From Lachnospiraceae bacterium (lineage in GTDB: Bacteria; Bacillota; Clostridia; Lachnospirales; Lachnospiraceae), in the NCBI GenBank assembly GCA_022510545.1, contig JAFLTG010000004.1, positions 6,656 to 63,849 of the forward strand: DNA of 57,194 nt, given 5' to 3'. Each line of letters starts with the position of its first letter. Within the stretch, counting starts at the first letter, position 1. Positions 17,457 to 24,681 of the stretch are shown here, in pieces. Position numbers and translations under genes: made by a program. Below the pieces are notes generated by a model that saw only the letters and a program-made list of their open reading frames with translations, searched no databases and was not told the origin of the DNA.

Positions 17457-17621
17457 TTAAAACTCAAGTTCTGAAAAATCAATGCCAAAACTTGTTAATT
17501 TTACCTTTGCAACTTTAATTTGATAGTCAAGTTCTTTGTTTTCGCCTGTTTCATGTGCCTTAATCCTCATTAAGTCTACATATCTGTTTATGGCTACTTC
17601 TTTTTGTTCTTCTAATGTCAT
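17457..17621 (-). CDS. Small protein A (54 aa), tandem family
   Basis: Predicted product MTLEEQKEVAINRYVDLMRI followed by a charged helix, LDYQIKVAKVKL and an acidic end: soluble, helical, no cysteines. GAAGGTG lies about ten bases before the ATG. It shares the pattern MT-(D/E)-E...I-RY-DL-RIK...ELDYQIK...KL-S-G with the gene at 17985-18152, and more weakly with 18317-18499. It has its own promoter (17678-17707) and terminator. I recognise no family. The homology between neighbours and conserved ribosome sites support a real gene. Confidence 0.7.
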   Translation of the reverse strand: MTLEEQKEVAINRYVDLMRIKAHETGENKELDYQIKVAKVKLTSFGIDFSELEF

Positions 17622-17677
17622 ATTATCACTCACCTTCTTTTCACCACCTTCATTTTTAGCATTTTAAGTCTATACCA

Positions 17678-17707
17678 ATTATAAAGGGTTTTTGTTGCAG
17701 GTGTAAA
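17678..17707 (-). promoter_or_regulatory. Promoter of small gene A
   Basis: Minus-sense -35 TTTACA (17702-17707), 18-base spacer, and a perfect -10 TATAAT (17678-17683). The -35 box is inside the palindromic arm GGCTTTACACC. The downstream leader up to 17629 nearly repeats the one before the gene at 18317-18499. Confidence 0.75.
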
Positions 17708-17723
17708 GCCTTATTCAATTAAA

Positions 17724-17764
17724 AAGGTGCCAAGCCTTAATAATTTAATAAGACTTTACACCTT
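17724..17764 (-). terminator. Terminator after small gene B
   Basis: Stem AAGGTGTAAAGTC.../...GGCTTGGCACCTT with a U-rich tail (TTTTT) in minus sense, ending the two-gene unit B-C. The left arm can instead pair with CTTTACACC further downstream (which carries the -35 of the next promoter), so two exclusive hairpins are possible. Confidence 0.65.
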
Positions 17765-17788
17765 GTTTATGCGTGCCTGTTTAATTTC

Positions 17789-17950
17789 TTACTCTTCTAA
17801 TGCTTTTTCAATGCGTTCATTATTTTTTTCAAGATATTCTATGGCTTTTTCAGTGTTACCATTTTTTAATGCTTCAATAATTAAATCATTAATGAATTTA
17901 TCTTTTCTAAGTCCATCTTTATATTGCATATCAGTGGGCATTTCTACCAT
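17789..17950 (-). CDS. Small protein B (53 aa)
   Basis: Predicted product MVEMPTDMQYKDGLRKDKFI, then NDLIIEALKNGNTEKAIEYL and a charged helical end: a compact two-helix protein, not obviously similar to its neighbours. GGGGGTG and AAAGG sites precede the ATG; an internal ATG three codons on could also be used. It starts 34 bases after the stop of small gene C and probably shares its transcript. Function unknown. Confidence 0.65.
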   Translation of the reverse strand: MVEMPTDMQYKDGLRKDKFINDLIIEALKNGNTEKAIEYLEKNNERIEKALEE

Positions 17951-17984
17951 CCTTTCACCCCCTTATAGATTTATGAGTCGTGCG

Positions 17985-18152
17985 TCAAAGGGTTATATCC
18001 TCAACATTTACCCCTAATGATGATAATTTAGCAGTTGTTATTTTTATTTGATAATCAAGTTCTGCATTCTCCTGATTACCATTTGATTTTTTAATACGTT
18101 GTAAATCCGTATATCTGTCAATCGTTATCGCGATTAACTCTTTATCTGTCAT
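17985..18152 (-). CDS. Small protein C (55 aa), paralogue of A
   Basis: Predicted MTDKELIAITIDRYTDLQRI, then a polar link and ELDYQIKITTAKLSSLGVNV. Aligns along its length with small protein A. I use the second of two nearby ATGs (18152, not 18161), because GAAAGG is nine bases before it and this matches the other copies. It has its own promoter at 18204-18233 and is followed by small gene B. Confidence 0.7.
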   Translation of the reverse strand: MTDKELIAITIDRYTDLQRIKKSNGNQENAELDYQIKITTAKLSSLGVNVEDITL

Positions 18153-18203
18153 TTCATTCATCCTTTCACACCCCTTTTCCTATAAAGTTTAATATTTAAC
18201 TTA

Positions 18204-18233
18204 ATTATAAAGGGGGTTTATTGCAGGTGTAAA
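18204..18233 (-). promoter_or_regulatory. Promoter of small genes C-B
   Basis: Minus-sense -35 TTTACA (18228-18233), 18-base spacer, -10 TATAAT (18204-18209): same architecture and spacer length as the other two array promoters, again with -35 inside the CTTTACACC palindrome arm. Confidence 0.75.
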
Positions 18234-18249
18234 GCCTTATCAATTAAAA

Positions 18250-18290
18250 AAGGTGCCAAGCCTTTATAATTTAATAGGACTTTACACCTT
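18250..18290 (-). terminator. Terminator after small gene D
   Basis: Hairpin from AAGGTGTAAAGTCC and GGCTTGGCACCTT with a TTTTTT tail in minus sense, ~25 bases after the stop of the gene at 18317-18499. Nearly the same sequence as 17724-17764. Confidence 0.7.
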
Positions 18291-18316
18291 GATTTATATG
18301 TGCCTGTTTAGTTGTA

Positions 18317-18499
18317 TTACTCTTTTATCATATCTAATTCGGTTAAATTTACGCCCGAAACTTGTAAGAAGATTTTTAATTCAATATATCTCCTTTTCAT
18401 AGTTTTATAAGCTTTTGAGTCTTTTTCAACCTCTAACATATAGTTTTGGATTCTTGAAAACTCTTCAATGCTGATTTTCAACATTTCCTTGTCAGTCAT
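18317..18499 (-). CDS. Small protein D (60 aa), diverged paralogue
   Basis: Predicted MTDKEMLKISIEEFSRIQNY, then a Lys/Glu-rich helix, YIELKIFLQVSGVNLTELD. The start (MTDKE), length and C-terminal SGVNLTE pattern resemble proteins A and C. A GTG four codons upstream (18511) is open but overlaps the AGAAGGTG ribosome site, so ATG 18499 is preferred. Own promoter at 18556-18585. Function unknown. Confidence 0.7.
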   Translation of the reverse strand: MTDKEMLKISIEEFSRIQNYMLEVEKDSKAYKTMKRRYIELKIFLQVSGVNLTELDMIKE

Positions 18500-18555
18500 T
18501 TCTTCATTCACCTTCTTTTCACCACCTTCATTCTTAGCATTTTAAGTCTATACTA

Positions 18556-18585
18556 ATTATAAAAGGTTTTTGTTGCAGGTGTAAA
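18556..18585 (-). promoter_or_regulatory. Promoter of small gene D
   Basis: Minus-sense -35 TTTACA (18580-18585), 18-base spacer, -10 TATAAT (18556-18561). Just upstream (18590-18620) a degenerate version of the AAGGTGCCAAGCC terminator arm remains, suggesting another lost unit. From there to 18790 I see only short AT-rich palindromes and no gene. Confidence 0.7.
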
Positions 18586-18791
18586 GCCTTATTCAATTGT
18601 CAAGGTACTAAAATTAAACCAAGCGATTCAATAACAAGTGATATCCAATCCAGTTTTTTAAATTTTTAAATATTAATGGTTTTGAATTTATCGGCGATAT
18701 GCCGGAAATACAAAGAACTTTGTAATTTTATGCTAATATAATCAGCATTAGAATAATATGATTAAGTTACAGGTTATATAATTATAATCGC

Positions 18792-18855
18792 AGCACTTGC
18801 ACTTTAACTTCAAGTGTTAATAATATAACACTATTCAATTTAAAATGCAAGTGCT
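18792..18855. repeat. Nested palindrome downstream of pilT
   Basis: Outer exact arms AGCACTTGCA / TGCAAGTGCT (18792-18801, 18846-18855) enclose inner exact arms AGTGTTA / TAACACT (18813-18819, 18826-18832). It lies 23 bases past the pilT stop and may end that transcript, but there is no U-tract on either strand. Confidence 0.6.
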
Positions 18856-18877
18856 CCATATTAATCAGTTCACTTAA

Positions 18878-19933
18878 TCAGTTTACCTTATTAAGCATAT
18901 TTTCCGGGTCAACAGCAAACTGGATTGCCATATCCCTGCTAATCTTTCCTTCATAATAAAGCTGTGCGATACTCTCGTCCATTGTTATCATTCCCATCTT
19001 GCGGTTAGTCTGCATAACGGAAACGAGCTGGTGGGATTTACCCTCGCGGATGAGGTTTCGTACGGCATGGTTTGCATGCATAACCTCAAAAGCAGCCACA
19101 CGTCCTGCACCATCCCTGATGGGAATAAGCTGCTGAGAAATAACCGCCTCCAGAACGTTGGCAAACTGCACGCGAATCTGCTGCTGCTGGTGGGGCGGGA
19201 AAACGTCAATAACACGGTCTACGGTACTTGCCGCACCAATGGTATGCAAGGTGGAAAGTACAAGATGTCCGGTTTCAGCAGCCGTTATAGCAATACTGAT
19301 AGTCTCATAATCACGCATCTCACCAACCAGTATTACATCAGGGTCCTCACGAAGTGCAGCCCTCAGCGCATTGGCATAACTCTCTGTATCCATACCTATT
19401 TCACGCTGGTTGACCATTGCTTTTCTATGCTGATGCAGATACTCAATCGGGTCTTCAAGCGTTATTACGTGAGCCGCTCTATTTTCATTGACTTTATTAA
19501 TAATCGCCGCAAGCGTGGTGGATTTACCACTTCCGGTAGGTCCCGTAACAAGGATAAGTCCTCTTTTTCTATCATATAGCTCTACGACAGAAGTGGGAAC
19601 TCCAAGAACTTCCGGCGAAGGTATCTCCGTACCCACAAGACGGAATGCCAGTGCCGATGATCCCCTCTGTTGATAGGCATTCACACGATAACGTCCAACA
19701 TCGCTGATAGAGAAAGACATATCCAACTCTCCACGTTTTTTAAAGGTTGCATACTGCTCCTCAGTCATAATCTGACGAACCAGTGCATCCGTATCCACCG
19801 GCCCCAACACGGGGTACTCCATTGTAACAAGTTTACCAAACACACGCATTTTGGGCGGTATGCCTACCGTAATATGTACGTCTGATGCCTTTGCATCATT
19901 TGCAACTCTAAGAATTTCCTCTACATTGGGCAT
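18878..19933 (-). CDS. pilT: Type IV pilus retraction ATPase PilT
   Basis: Hexameric ATPase that drives pilus retraction, and so twitching and DNA uptake. Of 351 residues, the N-terminal PAS-like domain begins ILRVANDAKASDVHITVG. Walker A GPTGSGKST is at ~131, the Asp box near TLEDPIEYLH, Walker B DPDVILVGEMRD and the His box TGHLVLSTLHT. The C-terminal AVRNLIREGK matches the AIRNLIRE motif specific to PilT, which separates it from PilB. Ribosome site AGAGGA. It is the last gene of a closely spaced trio after sigK and the HD-GYP gene (29-bp gap), away from the pilus structural cluster. Confidence 0.95.
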   Translation of the reverse strand: MPNVEEILRVANDAKASDVHITVGIPPKMRVFGKLVTMEYPVLGPVDTDALVRQIMTEEQYATFKKRGELDMSFSISDVGRYRVNAYQQRGSSALAFRLVGTEIPSPEVLGVPTSVVELYDRKRGLILVTGPTGSGKSTTLAAIINKVNENRAAHVITLEDPIEYLHQHRKAMVNQREIGMDTESYANALRAALREDPDVILVGEMRDYETISIAITAAETGHLVLSTLHTIGAASTVDRVIDVFPPHQQQQIRVQFANVLEAVISQQLIPIRDGAGRVAAFEVMHANHAVRNLIREGKSHQLVSVMQTNRKMGMITMDESIAQLYYEGKISRDMAIQFAVDPENMLNKVN

Positions 19934-19962
19934 AGCTTATATCCTCTTTCTTCCTGTATTCT

Positions 19963-21168
19963 TTAAACAGCACCGGGAACATATCCCTCAGTTTCACCGT
20001 CCTGAGTATCATCTTCGCCGGCCGGCTGCTCCTCCATGCTTGGAGATGCTCCGGTATATGTTTTTTCCTGAGGTTTAATACCGAATTTCTCCATAAGCGC
20101 CCTATTCACGATATGGCGGTTATCCATTGTCTTCATTATATCAACAATTTCAAGCTTTCCGTCATATTCTTTACTGTAAAGGTCTATAAGCTTGTTATCC
20201 GAATAGGTAAGTATCATAGGTTTTAAAACATTTGCCGGATTTTCCGAAAGTACCAGCCCTTTTTCTCCGGTATTGAGCTCAATGCTGACTCCGGCAAACA
20301 GAATCTTGACGGAATCTATCAAAGCTTTTACCACCTTTTCATCAAAGTATTCCGGATGCTGCATCAGATACTTCAATGCGGCAACCTCGGATGCCGGTGG
20401 TTTATCAATCTGCATTGCGGTCATGGTGTCAAAAGTCTCCGCAACGGACAATATCCTGGCTCCTATAATCATCTTGGAATTGTCTACATCTTCACCTTTT
20501 TCCAGGCTTTCAATATTCTTCTGCGTCTGCATGCAGATACGCTTAATATTGGGTGTTACAGCAAACGTTTGTTCTATTATGTTAAATCCCGCGATTTCCG
20601 CAGCTCTGATCTGTCCTTTTTCCAGATCAGTCCAGTTATCACTCATCATTACCTCTTTGGGAGCTGCAAGCTTACCAATATCGTGCACTATGGCTGCAGT
20701 AACGGTATCAAGCTGCTCTCCAACAGATATGTTCATCGTATGTGCTATCATCGCACACAGCATAGCGACATTCAAAGAATGTTTATAAGTATAGTCTTCC
20801 TTACTGCGCAGATTCTGCATAAAGTATATTTTTCTGTCCAGATGACCGTAATTCTTAATTATATTGGCAGTAATCGACTGCATCTTGGCCTGTCTTTTGG
20901 TCTGTAAAATATTATCCAGCTCTTCTTTTATGGCAAATACATATATCGTCTGAAACCGTTCAAAATATATATCATCCTCTGTCATAGGCGGGACGGGTTC
21001 TGCCGGTTCAAGCACAAAAATACCAATCAGACCAAAATTTTTAATACTGGTAATGCCCTGATATGTAAGTTTGGAATCCCTCTCATACAGCAAAACTCCG
21101 TTTTTGTTATAGACAGGCCGTGCCAGCCTCATTCCCGTCTTTAAGTCATCTGTCTTTACAAAGATCAT
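19963..21168 (-). CDS. HD-GYP-related protein with degenerate active site
   Basis: Protein of 401 residues. N-terminal ~110 residues resemble the domain often preceding HD-GYP (KTDDLKTGMRLARPVYNKNG). The HD core is present: YKHSLNVAMLCAMIAH and AAIVHDIGKLA. Where active HD-GYP phosphodiesterases have HHExxDGxGYP, this protein has RICMQTQKNIESLEKGEDV, so the paired histidines and GYP are missing. Later GARILSVAETFDTMTA keeps the conserved Asp region. It is therefore probably not a standard c-di-GMP phosphodiesterase; it may sense or bind a ligand. Between sigK and pilT (26- and 29-bp gaps), which suggests a link to pilus control. Confidence 0.8.
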   Translation of the reverse strand: MIFVKTDDLKTGMRLARPVYNKNGVLLYERDSKLTYQGITSIKNFGLIGIFVLEPAEPVPPMTEDDIYFERFQTIYVFAIKEELDNILQTKRQAKMQSITANIIKNYGHLDRKIYFMQNLRSKEDYTYKHSLNVAMLCAMIAHTMNISVGEQLDTVTAAIVHDIGKLAAPKEVMMSDNWTDLEKGQIRAAEIAGFNIIEQTFAVTPNIKRICMQTQKNIESLEKGEDVDNSKMIIGARILSVAETFDTMTAMQIDKPPASEVAALKYLMQHPEYFDEKVVKALIDSVKILFAGVSIELNTGEKGLVLSENPANVLKPMILTYSDNKLIDLYSKEYDGKLEIVDIMKTMDNRHIVNRALMEKFGIKPQEKTYTGASPSMEEQPAGEDDTQDGETEGYVPGAV

Positions 21169-21194
21169 TTTAATTCATCTCCTTGTATATCTGT

Positions 21195-21845
21195 CTATTC
21201 AAAGCCTTCCCGTAGTTTCTCCAAAGCTTTTTTTTCAATCCTCGAGACATAGCTTCTTGAAATACCCAGATTTTTACCTATTTCACGCTGCGTAACTTCT
21301 TTATCGTCACCGAGTCCGTAGCGCAGGGTAAGTATTTCTTTTTCCCGTTCGTCCAGCTTTTCGTTTATAAGACCGGATAAACGTTTTAAATGTTCTTTTA
21401 CTTCCATCTGCTCTATGACATCAATCTGTTCCTGCTCAATGATATCAAGCAGATTTATTTCATTACCTTCTCTATCTGTTCCTATCGGTTCGTAAAGCGA
21501 TACCTCTCTGGATTTTTTCTTTTTGGCCCTAAGCAGCATCAAGAGTTCATTATCAATACATCTTGAAGCATATGTGCTAAGCTTGCCTTTTCCCGCATCA
21601 AAAGAATCTATGGCTTTAATGAGTCCGATGGTTCCGGTTGAAATCAAATCTTCCATATCCTCATCAACATTCTGATACTTTTTCGCAATATGTGCAACCA
21701 GACGAAGGTTATGCTCAACCAATATATCTTTGGCTCTCTGCCTTTGCCTTAAGTCTCCCGCCTTAAGCTGTCGAAGGTATTCGGCTTCTTCTTTAGCTGT
21801 AAGCGGCTGCTTAAATGTTTTCAAAAAGAAGCCCCCAAAGTTCAT
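21195..21845 (-). CDS. sigK: Sporulation sigma factor SigK
   Basis: Mother-cell sigma-70 family factor for late sporulation. Region 2 reads [20 protein letters not shown] and [37 protein letters not shown] matches the sigma-K/sigma-E family; region 4 is [20 protein letters not shown]. At 216 residues it starts about where mature Bacillus sigma-K would ([15 protein letters not shown]), and an in-frame TAA directly precedes the ATG, so there is no pro-sequence of Bacillus type. The gene is not split by a skin element. First gene of the trio with the HD-GYP and pilT genes. Confidence 0.88.
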   Translation of the reverse strand: MNFGGFFLKTFKQPLTAKEEAEYLRQLKAGDLRQRQRAKDILVEHNLRLVAHIAKKYQNVDEDMEDLISTGTIGLIKAIDSFDAGKGKLSTYASRCIDNELLMLLRAKKKKSREVSLYEPIGTDREGNEINLLDIIEQEQIDVIEQMEVKEHLKRLSGLINEKLDEREKEILTLRYGLGDDKEVTQREIGKNLGISRSYVSRIEKKALEKLREGFE

Positions 21846-21987
21846 TTACTCTATTCTATGACTTCGGGACAGTTCAAGTGCCTTTCCACACAAAAATAAA
21901 GCATGGCTATTTTATTTTGATAAGATTATTATACTAATTTATTGTATAAAATTCAATACAATCTTGTGATTCATTTTTCATTTTCTG

Positions 21988-22137
21988 CTACAATTTATAC
22001 TTTGGATTATGGTATATAGTAGTCTTAATTCCATTTATAATTTTATCTTTTAACATCCAATATAAAATTTGACCGCCATAAGATACGTTTTTCTTTACTG
22101 CAAATGAAATAATAGCACATTCTTGTATTTTATCCAT
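21988..22137 (-). CDS. Small hypothetical protein (49 aa)
   Basis: Predicted MDKIQECAIISFAVKKNVSY, then GGQILYWMLKDKIINGIKTT, ending in a basic tail. TAGGAAAAG lies just before the ATG at 22137. It follows the terminator of the candidate RNA at 22160-22351, so it might be read from the same promoter. It could also be a decayed gene fragment. The remaining sequence to sigK (21846-21987) is AT-rich; the only structure seen is an ATTGTAT/ATACAAT palindrome near 21940-21962. Confidence 0.4.
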   Translation of the reverse strand: MDKIQECAIISFAVKKNVSYGGQILYWMLKDKIINGIKTTIYHNPKYKL

Positions 22138-22159
22138 ACTCTTTTCCTAATTTAAATTA

Positions 22160-22351
22160 CATAAAATAAAGCCTTGCAAAAATGTATGCAAGGCTTTATT
22201 ATCTTCTTAAACAACTTTCTTTCGCTTACGCTAGATGGATTATGGTAAGTTGCCACCTTTGTGAGCCTCCATGTTCACCGCTCTCCATCACGGCTTACAT
22301 TTCACAGGCGAAAGCATTTGATGAGTCTGCGTCTCAAGAAGTTTCCTTCTG
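22160..22351 (-). ncRNA. Candidate ~190-nt structured RNA
   Basis: No convincing reading frame, but a defined transcription unit: promoter at 22357-22385 and a 13-bp perfect hairpin at 22166-22199 as the end. In minus sense a rod can form: CTTCTTGA pairs with TTAAGAAG, CTTTCGC with GCGAAAG, GTAAG with CTTAC. Inside are two small hairpins whose loops both carry ATGGAG (stems CCG/CGG and GTGA/TCAC), and TCCAT on the far strand could pair with them. It does not fit the 6S, SRP or riboswitch consensus sequences I know. It lies between hemW and the small reading frame at 21988. Confidence 0.5.
22166..22199 (-). terminator. Terminator of the candidate RNA
   Basis: Perfect 13-base arms ATAAAGCCTTGCA (22166-22178) and TGCAAGGCTTTAT (22187-22199) with an 8-base loop. 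In minus sense it is followed by TTTTATG, a weak U-tract. It may be partial read-through for the small frame downstream. Confidence 0.7.
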
Positions 22352-22356
22352 TAATA

Positions 22357-22385
22357 ATATTATGATACATTTCATGAAAAGTCAA
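22357..22385 (-). promoter_or_regulatory. Promoter of the candidate RNA
   Basis: Minus-sense -35 TTGACT (22380-22385), 17-base spacer and -10 TAATAT (22357-22362). Start of transcription would be near 22350. The 11-mer ATGAGTCTGCG occurs (plus sense) at 22321-22331 and 22423-22433, flanking the promoter. Confidence 0.6.
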
Positions 22386-22439
22386 TCAAATTTAGATTAA
22401 TTTCCATAGATTTACAACAAATATGAGTCTGCGCATACT

Positions 22440-23621
22440 TTAAAACAAAAACTGCGCCATAACATAATTACTGATATCTATGCCATATGGCGTAAGGCGT
22501 ATCGAGTCGTCAACTATGACAAGTCCGTCATTTTGCATTTTTTTTATCACTTCTCCATAAACATCTTCAATAGGTACTCCAAATTTTTCCCTAAAATCAT
22601 CTTTCTTTACACCTTTTATCAGACGCAGACCAAGGAACATAAACTCTTCCATTTGTTCCTCTTTTGTCAGGCAATGTTTATTTTCCTGTAATAATGTATT
22701 GTTTTTATTTGGTAACATATTATTCTCATATGATAACATATCGCTTTTATTAAATAACATCTGATACTTATCTATTTCATACGTATTATTCCAACGCACA
22801 TCTCCAACCATCGACGCTGCTCCCAGTCCAAAGCCCACATAATCACCTCTTTGCCAGTACACCTTATTGTGTATACACTCATATCCATCTTTGGCATAGT
22901 TGGAAATCTCATATCGGTGATAGCCATTCGCAGAGAGTATCTTCTCGGTCATTTCATAGAGAACTCTATCTTCATCTTCCGTCAAAAGTTCAAGTTTATC
23001 CCTGTTTTCATAAAACCATGTGCCCTCCTCCAGAATCAGGCTGTATGCCGAAATATGCTCCGGCCCATATTCAAGTATTTTCTCAAGGGTTGCACGATAG
23101 GAATCCGTAGTCTGTCCCGGAATCGCCGACATCAGATCAACATTGATATTATTAAAACCAACCTTCCTTGCAAGTTCGTAAGTATCGCAAAATGCCACAT
23201 AATCATGAATTCTTCCAAGAATCTTAAGTTCTTCATCATCCGCGCTCTGCAGACCAATGCTGAGACGGTTGATGCCGGAACGTAGATATGAAGCCATTTT
23301 CTCTTCTGTCACTGTACCAGGATTGACCTCTATGGTGATTTCAGGTTCATTATTAAAATGAAAGCTTTCTTTAAGTTTACATAACACTCTTTCAATTTCA
23401 CTCGCATCCAGAACGGACGGAGTTCCTCCACCTATAAAAACTGAAATTATGCTATGTGAATCATAAAATCGGGATTGTTGTTCTATTTCAGATACCAGCG
23501 CATTAATATAAGAATGTTTCTCATCATCAGACGCCGAATACGACAGAAAATTGCAGTAGAGGCATTTTCTTATGCAGAATGGAATGTGAATGTATATGCT
23601 TAAAGGCTTCAGGCTGCTCAT
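22440..23621 (-). CDS. hemW: Radical SAM protein HemW (heme chaperone type)
   Basis: Protein of 393 residues related to coproporphyrinogen III oxidase HemN. The radical SAM cluster motif CIRKCLYC (CxxxCxxC, lacking the fourth cysteine of true HemN) follows IYIHIPF near the N-terminus. Also seen: FIGGGTPSVLD, SIGLQSADDEELKILGRIHD, NVDLMSAIPGQT and YEISNYAKDGYECIHN. These fit HemW, which delivers heme rather than making protoporphyrinogen. Residues 288-315 hold four degenerate seven-residue repeats not expected in the family. Its start overlaps the end of the upstream small membrane protein gene by four bases. Confidence 0.9.
   Translation of the reverse strand: MSSLKPLSIYIHIPFCIRKCLYCNFLSYSASDDEKHSYINALVSEIEQQSRFYDSHSIISVFIGGGTPSVLDASEIERVLCKLKESFHFNNEPEITIEVNPGTVTEEKMASYLRSGINRLSIGLQSADDEELKILGRIHDYVAFCDTYELARKVGFNNINVDLMSAIPGQTTDSYRATLEKILEYGPEHISAYSLILEEGTWFYENRDKLELLTEDEDRVLYEMTEKILSANGYHRYEISNYAKDGYECIHNKVYWQRGDYVGFGLGAASMVGDVRWNNTYEIDKYQMLFNKSDMLSYENNMLPNKNNTLLQENKHCLTKEEQMEEFMFLGLRLIKGVKKDDFREKFGVPIEDVYGEVIKKMQNDGLVIVDDSIRLTPYGIDISNYVMAQFLF
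22677..22760 (-). repeat. Four 21-bp repeats inside hemW
   Basis: In-frame units of seven codons give MLFNKSD, MLSYENN, MLPNKNN and TLLQENK. The repeat is imperfect at DNA level but keeps the ATGTTA start in three units. It lies in a loop region after the catalytic barrel and keeps the frame. Confidence 0.7.
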
Positions 23622-23962
23622 GGCTGTGCTCCTCCACTATGTGAATCTATTCTATACTTTGCCTCCACCCTAAGATAAGCAATTATCAACCCAATCACTA
23701 ACAAAACCACCGCAACTACCATCAACAATGCAACAGGGGAATTCTGCTCGATAAAAAGAAAAGTAATGCCCGTAATTTCGAATAATCCTGCAAACCAAAA
23801 CCAAATTTTTCCCACCGCATGATTATACGCTGTTACATCCCTCATCTTTGGCGGATTCACTCCCGTAAAGAAACCGACTTCATTCTCTGAACGCCAGCTG
23901 CTTATTCCAATCACCAAAAATATAACTGATACAATACTCCAAATTACAAATCCAATTATCAT
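23618..23962 (-). CDS. Small membrane protein, DUF3784-like
   Basis: Protein of 114 residues with three hydrophobic segments (~1-22, 50-70, 75-97). The sequence between the first two, FFTGVNPPKMRDVTAYNHAV, resembles the motif of small DUF3784/SdpI-like membrane proteins of Firmicutes. No catalytic residues are evident. It overlaps hemW by four bases (ATGA type) and is probably cotranscribed. Function unknown. Confidence 0.65.
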   Translation of the reverse strand: MIIGFVIWSIVSVIFLVIGISSWRSENEVGFFTGVNPPKMRDVTAYNHAVGKIWFWFAGLFEITGITFLFIEQNSPVALLMVVAVVLLVIGLIIAYLRVEAKYRIDSHSGGAQP

Positions 23963-24018
23963 AATCTATACCTCTTTTCCTATTCCTCTATCGTCAAACA
24001 AAGCACCCGGACATGAAC

Positions 24019-24678
24019 CTATCTCATATATAATCCCGCCAACTGCATATCTGTATTATAAGTCAACCGATAAACAACACTTACATTCTCATAGCTAACT
24101 GTCACCTCACCAACAGCAAAATGCAGCTTTCCCTGTTCCACCTCTGCCACATAAATCGAACCAATGGACTGCCTGTCTCCCCAATCCTTTGAGAGCTGTG
24201 TTTTGAATTCCTTCATGGCATCTTCTGTCAGGTATGAAATCATCTCTTCAATGGCATTCGCCTGCAAAGCGTCATAATCCTCCCTATCCAAAAGTTCAAT
24301 GGTGTCTTTCATTGCCTGTTCCACCTGTGCTTTTTCAAAATATTCACTCTTCTCAATATCCAATCCCTTTGGGATAAACCAATTCACAAGTATCCCGGCA
24401 GCCAGTATAGCCAATATCAGCACTACAAATACGATAACTATGATTTTCATAGTCTTTGTACGCGCATATTTCTTCTTTTCCGTTTCGGGCATATTTTCAT
24501 TAAACCCCTCCGCAATTTCTTTTATGCTTCCCATCCGTGATATAATATCCTCAAGGGATTCTCCCTGTTCCAGACGGAAATTAATATCTGTAAACAGCTG
24601 CTTTCTTATCTCTTTTTTCTTTTCCCCGCTGCATTTAATCTTTTGCACAATTCCGTTTATATACTGTTTTGCATTCAT
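24019..24678 (-). CDS. DUF1700/HAAS-like membrane protein, partner of PadR
   Basis: Protein of 219 residues. The N-terminal ~65 residues (MNAKQYINGIVQKIKCSGEK, then DINFRLEQGESLEDIISRMG) match the HAAS/DUF1700 helical domain usually found beside PadR regulators. One transmembrane helix lies at ~77-97, and an extracellular C-terminal domain (QVEQAMKDTIELLDREDYDA...) looks like DUF3887. It starts three bases after the padR stop. The pair probably reports on envelope state: the membrane protein's cytosolic HAAS domain is thought to contact the regulator. Confidence 0.75.
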   Translation of the reverse strand: MNAKQYINGIVQKIKCSGEKKKEIRKQLFTDINFRLEQGESLEDIISRMGSIKEIAEGFNENMPETEKKKYARTKTMKIIVIVFVVLILAILAAGILVNWFIPKGLDIEKSEYFEKAQVEQAMKDTIELLDREDYDALQANAIEEMISYLTEDAMKEFKTQLSKDWGDRQSIGSIYVAEVEQGKLHFAVGEVTVSYENVSVVYRLTYNTDMQLAGLYMR

Positions 24679-24681
24679 TGC

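Noticed and set aside
17394-18620. CRISPR array or integron cassette array
   Set aside because: The repeats are terminator/promoter units around reading frames, irregularly spaced, with no att-like sites or integrase.
21195-21845. skin-type interruption of sigK
   Set aside because: The frame is continuous through regions 2 to 4.
22160-22351. 6S RNA, SRP RNA or a riboswitch
   Set aside because: Size and rod shape would allow 6S, but no sequence match to consensus parts I know; no SRP tetraloop region and no gene of metabolic function directly downstream. Left as unassigned.
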